DNA of 64,000 bases from CAVVJA01 sp963779485 (GTDB lineage: Bacteria; Actinomycetota; Actinomycetes; Mycobacteriales; Jatrophihabitantaceae), in NCBI GenBank assembly GCA_963779485.1, contig CAVZYJ010000003.1, positions 1-64,000 of the forward strand, written 5' to 3'. The position numbers were made by a program, and so were the translations under genes. The notes under the pieces were generated by a model. It had not been told where the DNA came from and searched no databases. It saw only the letters and a list, made by a program, of their open reading frames with translations. Of the stretch, positions 1 through 8,347 are shown piece by piece. Positions within the stretch are counted from its first letter, which is position 1. Every line of letters begins with the position of its first letter.

Positions 1-457
1 CATATCGACGGGTAGGCGCGCACGAGGGTAGGAGCCGACCGCCACCAAGGATCTCGCAGTCACGTCGGTGCGTGGTACGACTGCTGGCGGTGCAATGGAT
101 AACTATGCGACGGCACTCGCGTAGCGAATGCCCGGATTTGCCGCTGCGAGTGCGCACTCGTGCGTATGAGCCGGGAACTTCAGGCTTGTGGACTCTGCTC
201 TCGGCGCATGACTCGAATGGGCGGCCGGCTAGTCTCCTGCCTCGCGGCGCTAACTTCGCGTCTTAAGAGCATGGTCGGTCCGGACCCCGTTGCATAGTTG
301 ATCTTGTTCAGTCCGCAAACAGTCCGCAAAAAGTCCGTAAGAGATCGAGGTTGGCCGTGATCAGCCAACATTGGTCAACGCAACGTAGGCCAGCAAACAC
401 GGGGCTTAGAGGCCTCGAGGCCAGGAGTTGCGGGACCCGCGATCTTTGCCCTGAACA
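1..457. other. Non-coding left flank with short direct repeats
   Basis: I see no credible gene here; the short open frames lack ribosome sites and family resemblance. An 11-bp unit beginning AGTCCGCAAA occurs three times in tandem at 310-341, the third copy being diverged. Tandem short repeats beside a tRNA scar are what integrase arm-binding sites look like, so this may be an old attachment-site arm; that is inference. Confidence 0.4.
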
Positions 458-503
458 GCTTGACACGGTAGGGGTCGGCAGTTCAATCCTGGCATCGCCC
501 ACC
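458..503 (+). other. 3' half of a tRNA-Val(GAC), probable attachment-site scar
   Basis: The sequence reads as the anticodon loop TTGACAC (anticodon GAC, valine), the 3' anticodon-stem strand, a variable loop, a T arm around TTCAATC, and the acceptor strand ATCGCCC followed by ACC. Nothing upstream can supply the 5' half (D arm and 5' acceptor strand), so this is not a working tRNA gene. Integrases that target tRNA genes leave or carry just such 3' segments. A second copy lies at 9133-9178. The antisense frame beginning MGDARIELPTP is a by-product of this sequence. Confidence 0.75.
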
Positions 504-508
504 TAGAG

Positions 509-550
509 GGCCCGGAATCACTGGCTTCCAGTGGTTCCGGGCCTTATTTT
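509..550 (+). terminator. Rho-independent terminator after the tRNA-Val scar
   Basis: A 16-bp stem (509-524 with 528-543, one G-T pair) encloses a 3-nt loop and is followed by TTATTTT. It sits six bases after the tRNA 3' end, as expected for the original tRNA's own terminator. This suggests that the right side of this scar is native chromosome. Confidence 0.8.
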
Positions 551-695
551 GTGCTCTCGCTGACCACTGAACTTTAGATGTAATGCTCATCGTCGTTCGT
601 GATCTTGAGCGGAAGTCCTGAAACCCCGCGATTCCAGGGGTTTGAGCGTCAGGGACGACTTATGACCGGCTGTGGAACATGATCAAATCAGTCTG

Positions 696-851
696 CGTGC
701 AACAAACGTGCAACACCAGCTCAAGCGTCGGCCGTACTCGCCCACCGTTCGGGCCGTAGATGTCGAAGGCGTCGATCGTGCAGAGGTGCTTGCGTGAGTT
801 CGTCCTTTGTCGATGTCGGCCACGTCGACGGTGTTGCACGCGCGTTGCACC
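696..851. repeat. GTGCAAC repeat cluster I (direct pair plus inverted pair)
   Basis: Two direct copies of CGTGCAACA occupy 696-717 and an inverted pair (GTTGCAC orientation) occupies 830-851, 112 bp apart. The same arrangement with 111-bp spacing recurs at 14390-14544 just upstream of the integrase. The resemblance continues beyond the inverted pair, where both copies contain CTGGGGGAGA followed by a GACGAACTCG or GACTCGTTG-like stretch. I read these as arm-type integrase sites from related elements. Confidence 0.6.
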
Positions 852-1397
852 AGCGGTTCACATCGGCTGGCCAGGTGGCCGCCAGGCCCACCAGTACTGG
901 GGGAGAGGCGATTCGACGAACTCGTGAGCACTACCGCGGATGAGGAGGTGTCGCTGTGTCGCACACGCCGGTCAAGTACACGCGGAGACGATGCTGTCGC
1001 CACGGCCCGTGCAAGCGCGGAATCCTCGCCAGAGGCGACGGGTCGAACGGAGCGCACTACACCCGGACACGGCTCCCCGACTGATGTCACCATCACCGCC
1101 GAACACGGCGCCGACCCTGTTGAGGTCCCGGCGGCCTCCTCGCCCGACAGGGCGTCCCAGTAACGGATCCCCTCAATGACTGCTTCCGGGCACGGTGCCC
1201 CAGCCTCGTCAGCGCGGTGTGATCGGCGCGTCCCTGCGGGGGCGCCCCCAGTCGAAATGGGTAGGCGATGGTTCGGGCGACGGAACTCGGCGGCTTCGGG
1301 CTCGACGAGTTCAGCAACAAGAAGCTCGGTATTGCGTGACCCGACCGGGTCGACGGTGCTTGTATGACCGAGAGGACTGAACCAGCACGTCCAGAGA
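852..1397. other. Degenerate element DNA upstream of the FMN reductase
   Basis: The left part continues the repeat shared with the integrase-proximal copy near 14.55-14.63 kb. The right part contains copy 1 of the ~220-bp repeat (1016-1240). A short frame from GTG 955 to about 1083 encodes a basic Cys/Arg-rich peptide containing RGILARGDGSNG, which is echoed in the second repeat copy. No complete gene can be supported. Confidence 0.4.
1016..1240 (+). repeat. Diverged ~220-bp direct repeat, copy 1
   Basis: This block aligns with 3617-3833 over its whole length at roughly 80 percent by eye. The plus frame keeps similar peptides in both copies: GILARGDGSNGAHY versus GILTRGNGSDGVHY, then ITAEHG..PVEVP and SSPDR(A/V)SQ followed by stop. 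The two copies bracket the FMN reductase and the broken isochorismatase and alcohol dehydrogenase genes, as if that segment had been added between two copies of the same element end. Confidence 0.6.
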
Positions 1398-1409
1398 ATG
1401 GGACCTCGT

Positions 1410-1985
1410 ATGACTACGTATCAGGTCGGCTATCTGGTCGGCAGCCTGTCCAGTACGTCCATCAACCGCGTCCTTTCCCGGGCGCTGATCCGGCTGGCGC
1501 CGTCCGACCTCGAGTTCACCGAGATACCGATCGGGAACCTCCCGCTCTACAGCCCCGATCACGACCAGGACTATCCGCCCGAAGCGACGGCGCTGAAGGA
1601 GGCGATCGCGCGCTCGGACGCGCTGCTCTTCGTCACGCCCGAGTACAACCGCTCAATACCTGGCGCGTTGAAGAACGCCATCGACTGGGCGTCACGTCCG
1701 TGGGGCAAAAACTCCTTCCACCACGTCCCGGCCGCGGTCATCGGGGCCTCCATCGGCCAGATCGGAACCGCCGTTGCCCAGCAAAGCCTCCGAGGGGTTC
1801 TCAGCTTCTGCAACGCCCGACAGATGACCGCGCCCGAGGCCTACATCCAGTACTCGCCGGAGAGGTTCACTCCCGACGGCGAAGTCACCGACGAATCGAC
1901 TGCGGCGTTCCTGCGCGACTTCATGGCTGAGTTCCGCGAGCACCTTGCGCGGGTGCTGATGGTCATCTCGAGGGAGAACCTGTAG
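1410..1985 (+). CDS. NAD(P)H-dependent FMN reductase family protein
   Basis: A 191-residue flavodoxin-fold protein of the NADPH-dependent FMN/azo/chromate reductase family (PF03358). It starts with a beta-strand and phosphate loop (YLVGSLSSTSINR). The family signature TPEYNRSIPGALKNAIDW follows near residue 80, then the flavin-facing GASIGQIGTAVAQQSLR segment. Such enzymes use NAD(P)H to reduce FMN, quinones or azo dyes in the cytoplasm. ATG 1410 is preferred; ATG 1398 in the same frame is the alternative. The length is normal for the family and I see no break. It stands alone between two copies of a diverged repeat. Confidence 0.85.
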   Translation: MTTYQVGYLVGSLSSTSINRVLSRALIRLAPSDLEFTEIPIGNLPLYSPDHDQDYPPEATALKEAIARSDALLFVTPEYNRSIPGALKNAIDWASRPWGKNSFHHVPAAVIGASIGQIGTAVAQQSLRGVLSFCNARQMTAPEAYIQYSPERFTPDGEVTDESTAAFLRDFMAEFREHLARVLMVISRENL

Positions 1986-2205
1986 GGGACTGCTGAATTA
2001 CGTAGCTCTGGCGGGCGAGGCTGAACAGGGCGGCGCCGGGTGTCTTATGGCGGTGCAGCCGCGAGTCTGGGTAACGATAGTCGAACGACGAGCGGGCCTC
2101 GCGTCGGCCCTGGTTCTCGACCCGTGAGCGGCCGCGGGCAAGGCGTGTGTTCAGGCCACGGCCCATCCGTAGTGGGTGGTCGGGCCGAGGTATGACGGGC
2201 GCCGG

Positions 2206-2313
2206 CAGCAGGTTGTGAGCGCCGGCGCGGTGGTGCCGCCAGTGGTCGTTTGTGATCACGTCGCGGTAGCGGACTTTGCGGTTGTCGCGAGTAAGCCAGG
2301 CGATGGACCTCTG
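2206..2313 (-). pseudogene. Remnant of a transposase C-terminus
   Basis: The minus frame contains RSIAWLTRDNRKVRYRDV followed by ITNDHWRHHRAGAHNLL. This closely resembles the C-terminal end of DDE transposases of the IS1182/ISNCY sort, where the stretch is followed by a conserved LGL segment. Here the resemblance stops abruptly, and there is no catalytic core or terminal inverted repeat nearby. It abuts the 3' end of the broken isochorismatase gene, so an insertion element may have contributed to the decay. Confidence 0.55.
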
Positions 2314-2336
2314 AGCGTTTCTCGACCGCACCACAA

Positions 2337-2958
2337 TTAGGCGGGCTTGGTGACGCGCTGCGCCAGGACGTCGGCGGTCGTCGTCAGATGGGCGATCTTG
2401 GTCAGGTCGTAGCTGATCGCTGCGTGCTGCCAGTCGGCGTTGACGCTCGGTGTGGCGTCGGCGACGAGGAACGTTCGATAGCCATGATCTGCGGCATCGC
2501 GAACTGTGTGTTCGACAGCCATGTTGGTCCAGACCCCGGCGACCAACCCGGTCTCGACGCCGAGGTTGCGTAGCAGGATGTCGAGCCCCGAGCCGTTGAA
2601 GGCACTCATCCGGTTACGCAATAGCACCGGCTCATCCTCGTGGGCTTCGAGACCCTGAAGTGCAGCGGCCCCCACGACCCCAGCCGCAGCGACTCGGGAC
2701 CGATCATGCCGAAGATTGGCGCGTTGCTTTCGCCGAAGTCCCGGCCGAGGAAGGAGACGATCTGGTTGTGGATGACCGGGACATCGTTGCCGCGAGCCCA
2801 GTCCAGCAAGGGCGCACACGTGCTCCACCAGCCCCTGCTCCGCGGCGTGGGCGGCCGCACCACCTGTGGCAGCGAAGGCCCCGTCGGGGTGCATTGTCGT
2901 TCTGCAGGTCTATCAGTACCAGGGCGGTGCCGCTGGCAGGGTCGGGCACTGGGCTCAT
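2337..2958 (-). pseudogene. Frameshifted isochorismatase-family hydrolase
   Basis: Family pieces occur in all three minus frames in the right order. The start at ATG 2958 (AAGGAG upstream) gives MSPVPDPASG and ALVLIDLQND. The next frame gives AFAATGGAAAHAAEQGLVEHV, another gives NDVPVIHNQIVSFLGRDFGES, and the last gives MSAFNGSGLDILLRNLGVET through GVWTNMAVEHTVRDAADHGY. At least two single-base shifts are needed to join them. The usual nucleophile Cys in the TN(x)CVE(S/T)T region is Ala here. The family hydrolyses isochorismate or amides such as nicotinamide. The gene is not translatable as it stands. Confidence 0.75.
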
Positions 2959-3044
2959 GACGGCTCCTTGAGTTGTGTCGTGGGCGCGCATCGACGTCAA
3001 TCACTCCCCCATCAGGTCGGCCCCGGCCGCCCAGGCTCTCAGGC

Positions 3045-3440
3045 TCAGAAGACGAGGACTGGTTTTACGACTGCACCGGATGTGGAGTCCGCGAAGGCGG
3101 TGTTGATGTCGGCGAAGTCGTAGGTCTTCACGAGCTTGTCGATTGGGAACAGACCCTGCTTCCACAGCTCGATGAGGCGCGGGACCATCTGTTGCGGCAC
3201 CGAGCTGCCCTGAACGATTGTCCGGAAGTTCCAGCCCTTCAGCAGCGAGCCGCCGACCTCGAAGGACGCCTACGTTCCGGGAGCCATCGCGGCGACCGTC
3301 GCCAACGAGCCTCGAATCGCGAGCCCGCCCGCGAGGTTGCCGAGCGCCCGCGGGCTGTCTGTGGTGTTGAGGATGAAGTCGACGCCGCGTGGCCGTTGGC
3401 GAGCCGCTGCAGCTCTGCTCAGGTCGTTGACTGTCGTGGG
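3045..3440 (-). pseudogene. C-terminal part of a zinc-type (MDR) alcohol dehydrogenase, broken
   Basis: The minus strand reads GVDFILNTTDSPRALGNLAG, then an in-frame stop near 3268, then FEVGGSLLKGWNFRTIVQG, VPRLIELWKQGLFPIDKLVK and TYDFADINTAFADSTSG before stopping at 3045. This is the Rossmann and C-terminal part of aryl-alcohol-type NAD(P)-dependent alcohol dehydrogenases. The N-terminal catalytic GroES-like zinc domain is absent and the left edge dissolves near 3440. It lies 87 bp upstream of the broken isochorismatase on the same strand, so the two may once have been an operon. Confidence 0.7.
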
Positions 3441-3616
3441 GCGCCCCTGCTCGGGCTACGCCCACGTACGGTGAAGTCCTTCGAACCCTAGTTCGGCTCA
3501 AAGGGCACTAACTCCGAGGTCGGCGGGAGGCGGCTTCGAAGAGTTGCTTCGCTTCGGCTCGGCCTTGCGGTCGCCCAGAAAAGCCTAGGATCCGCAGATG
3601 GGACGTCCCCGGGCGG

Positions 3617-3833
3617 GCGGAATCCTCACCAGAGGCAACGGGTCGGACGGCGTGCACTACGCCGGACCCGGCTCCGCCCGACTGGGGACACCATCACCGC
3701 TGAACACGGCAACGTCCCCGTCGAGGTCCCGCCTTCATCCTCGCCCGACCGGGTGTCCCAGTGACGGATCCCCTCACTGACTGCTCCTGGGCAGAGCGCT
3801 CCAGCGACGTCCTCGCGTGTGATCGGCGCGTCC
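3617..3833 (+). repeat. Diverged ~220-bp direct repeat, copy 2
   Basis: Counterpart of 1016-1240. A plus frame from ATG 3598 encodes MGRPRAGGILTRGNGSDGVH and ends at 3780, but the match to copy 1 suggests a fragment of a larger element gene rather than a 60-aa protein. It lies between the alcohol dehydrogenase remnant and the 3' end of the marR-type gene. Confidence 0.55.
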
Positions 3834-3849
3834 TGCGCCCAAAAGCAGC

Positions 3850-4389
3850 TTACTGCCGCGAAGCCTCGTTGCCGTTGGACGCTGTCGTTGGACGGGGCGC
3901 GCGACTGCGGTAGGGCGACGCCACCGCTGCAGCGGGATCCAGTTTCAGCAGCACGGCGTTGGTGATGTCAGCGAGTTGATCAATTTGGGCGGGCGTCAGA
4001 GCGTCGATGACGTGTGCTCGCACGTTCGCGACGTGTCCGGGTGCAGATTGTCGGACCTTGCGCCAGCCCGCTGCGGTCAACCTGACGTTGGTGGCCCGCG
4101 CGTCCTGAGGGCACGGAAACCTCTCGATCAGCCCGCGACCCTCGAGCCGTTGGGCCACGTGGGACAGCCGGGGCAGCGTGGCGTTGGTCTGTGCGGCCAG
4201 GGCCGTCATCCGGAGCGTTCGCTTCGGCGCCTCGGACAGCATCGCGAGCGCGTAGTACTCGAAATGGGTGAGGTCGGTATCGCGCCGAAGCTGGGAATCC
4301 AGCACTCCGGGCAGCAGCTCCAATACGGCGGCAAGACCGACCCACGCCGCCGACTCGCGCTCGTCCAGCCATGGTGTATCCACTGACAC
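3850..4389 (-). CDS. MarR-family transcriptional regulator
   Basis: A winged-helix regulator of about 179 residues. The HTH segment reads APKRTLRMTALAAQTNATLP with recognition helix RLSHVAQRLEGRGLIER, and the wing contains CPQDARATNVRLTAAG, the usual (D)xR wing signature. Helices on both sides supply the dimer interface. GTG 4389 is chosen because it leaves a 93-bp divergent intergenic region; an upstream ATG at 4491 would run into the neighbour. It probably represses the divergent reductase/dioxygenase/hydrolase operon, as MarR proteins of redox and phenolic-degradation clusters do. Confidence 0.85.
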   Translation of the reverse strand: MSVDTPWLDERESAAWVGLAAVLELLPGVLDSQLRRDTDLTHFEYYALAMLSEAPKRTLRMTALAAQTNATLPRLSHVAQRLEGRGLIERFPCPQDARATNVRLTAAGWRKVRQSAPGHVANVRAHVIDALTPAQIDQLADITNAVLLKLDPAAAVASPYRSRAPRPTTASNGNEASRQ

Positions 4390-4482
4390 ATCATCGCACG
4401 GAAAGGTTGTACCTTCAACTGAATGCGTGTACCGTGACAGTTGTAGCGACAACCAAATGTCGCGTAGACTTAGGAGCGGGTC
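4390..4482. promoter_or_regulatory. Divergent promoter with candidate MarR operator
   Basis: The intergenic segment contains the palindrome GTTGTAGCGACAAC at 4439-4452. A plus-strand promoter is plausible: TTGTAG (4440-4445) and TAGACT about 18 bp downstream, then GGAG upstream of ATG 4483. The palindrome overlaps the -35, so a bound dimer would block transcription. The element assignments are by eye. Confidence 0.45.
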
Positions 4483-5063
4483 ATGACTCACCTCAGCATC
4501 ATCGGCACCGGCAACATGGGCCAGGCCATCGCCGGCATCGCGGCGAAGGGCGGCAACACTGTGGAGCTGTTCAACCAGGAGCCGACGCCGACAAGGCCGC
4601 CGCCAGCGGGGACATCGTCGTGCTGGCGGTGCCGTATCCGGCCGTCGCGGATGTCATCGCCGCCCGTGGCGACCAGTTCGCCGGCAAGGTCGTTGTCGAT
4701 ATCACCAATCCCCTGAACTTCGAAACGTTCGACTCGCTGGTGGTGCCCGCCGACGGCTCGGCCGCAGCCGTGATCGCCGCCGCGTTGCCGCAATCTCGCG
4801 TGCTCAAGGCGTTCAACACCACGTTCGCGGGCACGCTCGCTGCCGGCACCGTCGGCTCGGTTCCGACCACCGTTCTCATCGCCGGCGACGACGCGGACGC
4901 CAAGGCGCTGCTCGCTGGCGTGGTTACCGCGGGCGGCCTGCACGCGATCGATGCCGGCTCCCTGCGCCGGGCGCGCGAGCTCGAGGCTCTGGGTTTCCTT
5001 CAGCTGACGCTGGCCGCCGGCGAGAAGATCTCCTGGACCGGCGGGTTCGGCGTCATCGCCTGA
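4483..5063 (+). pseudogene. NADPH/F420-type oxidoreductase (NAD(P)-binding), single-base frameshift
   Basis: The first ~32 codons give a Rossmann start, MTHLSIIGTGNMGQAIAG, with the GxGxxG loop. The reading then jumps frame near 4575-4582 and continues as ADADKAAASGDIVVLAVPYP, ITNPLNFETFDSL, RVLKAFNTTFAGTLAAG and EALGFLQLTLAAGEKISWTG, the pattern of the F420-dependent NADP reductase-like family (PF03807). One missing base restores the frame. It is first in an operon with the LigB-type dioxygenase (38 bp downstream) and the hydrolase. A base-call error remains possible because everything else looks sound. Confidence 0.75.
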
Positions 5064-5101
5064 TCGCACCCACCTACTCGCACCCGTCTTCAGGAGTCGC
5101 A

Positions 5102-6007
5102 ATGACCAATCCTGCGTATCGCAACGGCACCGCCGCTGCCGATGCCCGCATCGACGTGCGACACCCGTTCGCCGCCCACCTGCGCCGTGCTGCCGCCGCC
5201 GAAAGAGCAAATGCTCACCAGGTGTGGACTCCTGAGGACGGCCCGCTGCCGAGCCTGTACATCAGTCACGGGGCTCCGATGCTGTTCGAGATGGCCGACT
5301 GGATGACCGAGCTGCATTCCTGGGCGCGGCAGTTGCCCAAACCGAGAGCCATTCTGATCGTCTCGGCACATTGGGAATCGGCACCACTGACCATCAGCAG
5401 CCGTCAACCCAGCGAACTCGTCTACGACTTCGGCGGGTTCGACCCGATGTACTTTCAGATGCGCTACGACACCCCGCCTGCCTCTGAACTTGCCGGCCAG
5501 GTCGGCAGCCTGATGCCGGATACCGAGCCTCTACACGAGCACCGAACCCGCGGCCTGGACCACGGCGCTTGGGTACCGCTGAAGATCATGTATCCCGGAG
5601 CCGACATCCCCGTCCTGCAGCTCAGCATGCCGACGCACAAGCCGGACCGGCTGCTGGACCTGGGCCGACGGCTGCACGCACTGCGCGACACCGGCGTCCT
5701 CGTGATCGGCTCGGGCTATATGACCCACGGCCTTCCCTTCCTCGACTGGACTCATCCCGACAAGGTGCCGGCCTGGTCGGCCGACTTCGACCTCTGGGCT
5801 AAGGACGCACTCGCGCGCGGCGACATCGACGCACTGTCCGACTTCCGGGCCCAAGCACCTGGCATGCCCTACGCGCACCCCACCGTGGAGCACTTCACCC
5901 CGCTGTTCGTCACCCTCGGCGCCGCCTCCGACCCGACGGAGCCGCCAACCACCGCCATCGACGGCTACGCCATCGGCCTGGCCAAACGCTCGTTCCAGGC
6001 TGCCTGA
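5102..6007 (+). CDS. LigB-type extradiol ring-cleavage dioxygenase (DODA/YgiD-like)
   Basis: A 301-residue class III extradiol dioxygenase (PF02900). Candidate metal and catalytic residues lie in LYISHGAPMLF, ILIVSAHWESAP, RGLDHGAWVPLKIMYP and IGSGYMTHGLP, matching the conserved His pattern of 4,5-DOPA extradiol dioxygenase-like proteins, which use a single divalent metal to open catecholic rings with O2. Length is close to the family norm plus a ~45-residue N-terminal extension. It is the middle gene of the MarR-flanked operon. Its true substrate cannot be told from sequence. Confidence 0.88.
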   Translation: MTNPAYRNGTAAADARIDVRHPFAAHLRRAAAAERANAHQVWTPEDGPLPSLYISHGAPMLFEMADWMTELHSWARQLPKPRAILIVSAHWESAPLTISSRQPSELVYDFGGFDPMYFQMRYDTPPASELAGQVGSLMPDTEPLHEHRTRGLDHGAWVPLKIMYPGADIPVLQLSMPTHKPDRLLDLGRRLHALRDTGVLVIGSGYMTHGLPFLDWTHPDKVPAWSADFDLWAKDALARGDIDALSDFRAQAPGMPYAHPTVEHFTPLFVTLGAASDPTEPPTTAIDGYAIGLAKRSFQAA

Positions 6008-6048
6008 CCTATCGGCTGCCGGCATCGCATCAACCCATCGGAGTCCAT

Positions 6049-7188
6049 ATGACCGCCGTCCTACCTGACCCAGTCGTCCGCACCGCCGGCAGCACCGATC
6101 CAGCGGCCCCACTGATCGTCCTGCTGCACGGCCGGGGATCCAACGAGCGCGACATCATCGAACTTGCACGGCACCTCCCACAGAGCGCGGGCTATGCCGC
6201 GCTTCGGGCACCGATCGCGGAAGGGCCGGGGTTCGCCTGGTTCGCCAACCGAGGCATCGGCCGACCGACCGCGGAATCGCTGCGCCGAAACATCGACTGG
6301 TTCACGTCCTGGCTCGACAACTTCGCGCCGGGACGCGAGGTCATCCTCGTCGGATTTAGCGGTGGCGCGGCGTTCGCCGGTGGACTCCTCCTCGATCAGC
6401 CGTCGCGCTACTCCGGCGCGGCCATCCTCTACGGCACGTTGCCGTTCGACGCGGGCGTGCCGGTCACCCCAGGTCGCCTCGCCGGCATCCCGGTCTTCGT
6501 CGCGCAGGGGGATCAGGACACCGTCATCCCGCGCGAGTTGCTCGACGCCACCTGGGGCTACCTCACCAACCCGTCAGGCGCGCCCGCGTGGGCAACCCGT
6601 TACCCGGACGGCCACGGCATCTCGACGTCCTCCCTATCCGATCTGGCCGGCTGGCTGCAATGGCGGCTCGCCTATCTCTCCGAGCACGGACCGGGCTCAG
6701 ACGTCAACGTCCCCTGGCCGGGTCTCCCTGGCGGCGTCCTGCCCGAACGGAACGGATCGCCTCCGCAGGTCAGCACGAAGACGCCGCAGGAGCAGCTGAC
6801 CCAGAACAGCCCACCGGCCCTGCAAGAGGACCTCTTCGCGCGACTGTCGGCCCTGCCGGGCGTGGCGACACGGCCGTCGGCCATTTCCGTACCCGGGGCG
6901 CGCGCGTTCACGCTGACGAACGGGTCGGGCCCCCGGGACGCGTTCCTCGTTGCGCAGGTGGGGGAGTTCGCGCATCTGCACCCGAGCTACGACGGCTCGT
7001 TGCACGTCGCGCTACCTCCAGGCATGGCCGCGGACGTCGTCAGCAAAGGCTGGGGCGTGGCACACCCGCTGGCCGGTCTTCGGGTCACGCCGGGAATGGT
7101 GATGATCTTCGGTCCGCGGACTCAGTCCGAACTCGACGTGGTCTCCGCCGTGATGGCGCTCAGTCGTTCCTGGGCCGCCAACGGATAG
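6049..7188 (+). CDS. Alpha/beta hydrolase (carboxylesterase-like) fused to a DUF5519 domain
   Basis: 379 residues in two parts. Residues ~20-210 form an esterase/phospholipase-type hydrolase: oxyanion segment LLHGRGSNERD, nucleophile elbow GFSGGAAFAGG, acid GDQDTVIP and histidine PDGHGIS. Residues ~250-379 match the DUF5519/luciferase-domain family: FAHLHPSYDGSLHVALPPG, SKGWGVAHPLAG and MIFGPRTQSELD. A Pro/Gln-rich linker joins them. It is last in the MarR-flanked operon, 41 bp after the dioxygenase. The C-terminal domain has no established reaction; a linked binding role is only a guess. Confidence 0.85.
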   Translation: MTAVLPDPVVRTAGSTDPAAPLIVLLHGRGSNERDIIELARHLPQSAGYAALRAPIAEGPGFAWFANRGIGRPTAESLRRNIDWFTSWLDNFAPGREVILVGFSGGAAFAGGLLLDQPSRYSGAAILYGTLPFDAGVPVTPGRLAGIPVFVAQGDQDTVIPRELLDATWGYLTNPSGAPAWATRYPDGHGISTSSLSDLAGWLQWRLAYLSEHGPGSDVNVPWPGLPGGVLPERNGSPPQVSTKTPQEQLTQNSPPALQEDLFARLSALPGVATRPSAISVPGARAFTLTNGSGPRDAFLVAQVGEFAHLHPSYDGSLHVALPPGMAADVVSKGWGVAHPLAGLRVTPGMVMIFGPRTQSELDVVSAVMALSRSWAANG

Positions 7189-7397
7189 TCAGGGGAACTG
7201 CCCAGGGCGGTTGACGGCCCAGCACTGCCTGATCGGCGCCTCTGACGATGATCTTGGTCTCAGGCAGATTATCCCATCATGAGACGACGCTCCTCGCGAG
7301 ATGCTCCGCAGCGAGATCTCGTCACGCTGGTCAGAGTGCTGAGCACGTTCGTCGGGCGTGTCAGTCTGGTCCTCTCCCATCAGAACAGGAGCGAACA

Positions 7398-8347
7398 GTG
7401 CGCGCAGCCTGGTATGACCGGCAAGGGCCGGCTGGCGACGTAATGCAGAGCGGCGAACTCCCCGACCCCGAGCCGGCACCCGGAGAGGTCCGAGTCCGGG
7501 TGCGGCTGTCGGGCGTGAACCCGGGCGACACGAAGAAGCGGGGGGCTGGCTCGGCTCGAGCATGCCGTTCCCGCGGGTGATTCCGCACAGCGACGCCGCC
7601 GGGATCATCGACGCGGTCGGTCCCGGTATGGACGGGGGCCGCATCGGCGAGCGGGTGTGGCTCTTCGGCGCCCAGTCCTACCGCGCCTACGGTACCGCGG
7701 CCGAGTTCACGGTCGTGCCGAGCGACCTGGCCGTCGACCTCCCCGATGCGGTCGGCGACGAATTGGCCGCCTGTCTGGGGATTCCAGGCATCACGGCACA
7801 CCGGGCTGTCTTCGCCGACGGGCCGGTCTCCGGGCGGACCGTACTGGTCCACGGCTCGCTCGCGGTGCAGCTCGCCGTGTGGGGTGGCGCGACGGTGATC
7901 GCGACGGTTCGACGCGCTGACGACCTCGTATCCGTCGGTGTGCCGGCGGTCGCGCTGGACGGACGCGATCCCGCGCAGGCGATCCGCGACCTCGCACCAG
8001 ACGGCGTCGATCGAGTCGTGGAGGTCGCGCTCTCCGACAATGTCGACCTGGACGCGGCCGTCGTCGCCAACGGCGCGGTCATCGCGGCCTACGGCACCCG
8101 GGACGGCAAGCCGCAGCTTCCGTTCTGGCCAATGCTCTTCGACAATGTCACCGTCCGGCTCCTCGGTAGCGACGACTTCCCGCACGCGGCGAAACAACAG
8201 GCCGCAATCGATCTGACCGCGGCCGCTGCCGACGGCGCGGTGTCGGCTGTCGTGGCCGAGGCTCTGCAGCTGGACCGTGTTGCCGCAGCACACGACCTCG
8301 TTGACTCCGGAGTGCGCGGACGCGTGCTGGTCGACCTCACCAAATGA
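7398..8347 (+). pseudogene. NADPH:quinone oxidoreductase (zeta-crystallin type), frameshifted and missing the nucleotide loop
   Basis: GTG 7398 follows AGGAG. The frame gives RAAWYDRQGPAGDVMQSGEL and RVRLSGVNPGDTKKR, then breaks in the six-G run at 7540-7545; adding one G continues into WLGSSMPFPRVIPHSDAAG. Beyond it, TVLVHG is joined directly to SLAVQLAVWGGATVIATV, so the Gly-rich AxGxVG loop that binds NADPH (about seven residues) is gone. The deletion is in frame, which a base-call error would not explain, so I call it a pseudogene. The preceding 209-bp gap (7189-7397) shows no gene. Confidence 0.75.

Noticed and set aside
308..502. Minus frame beginning MGDARIELPTPTVSS
   Set aside because: Same artefact at the first tRNA scar.
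458..503. Functional tRNA-Val gene
   Set aside because: No D arm, 5' anticodon stem or 5' acceptor strand is present upstream.
2206..2313. Complete insertion sequence beside the transposase remnant
   Set aside because: No terminal inverted repeats, target duplication or catalytic core can be found within 2 kb.
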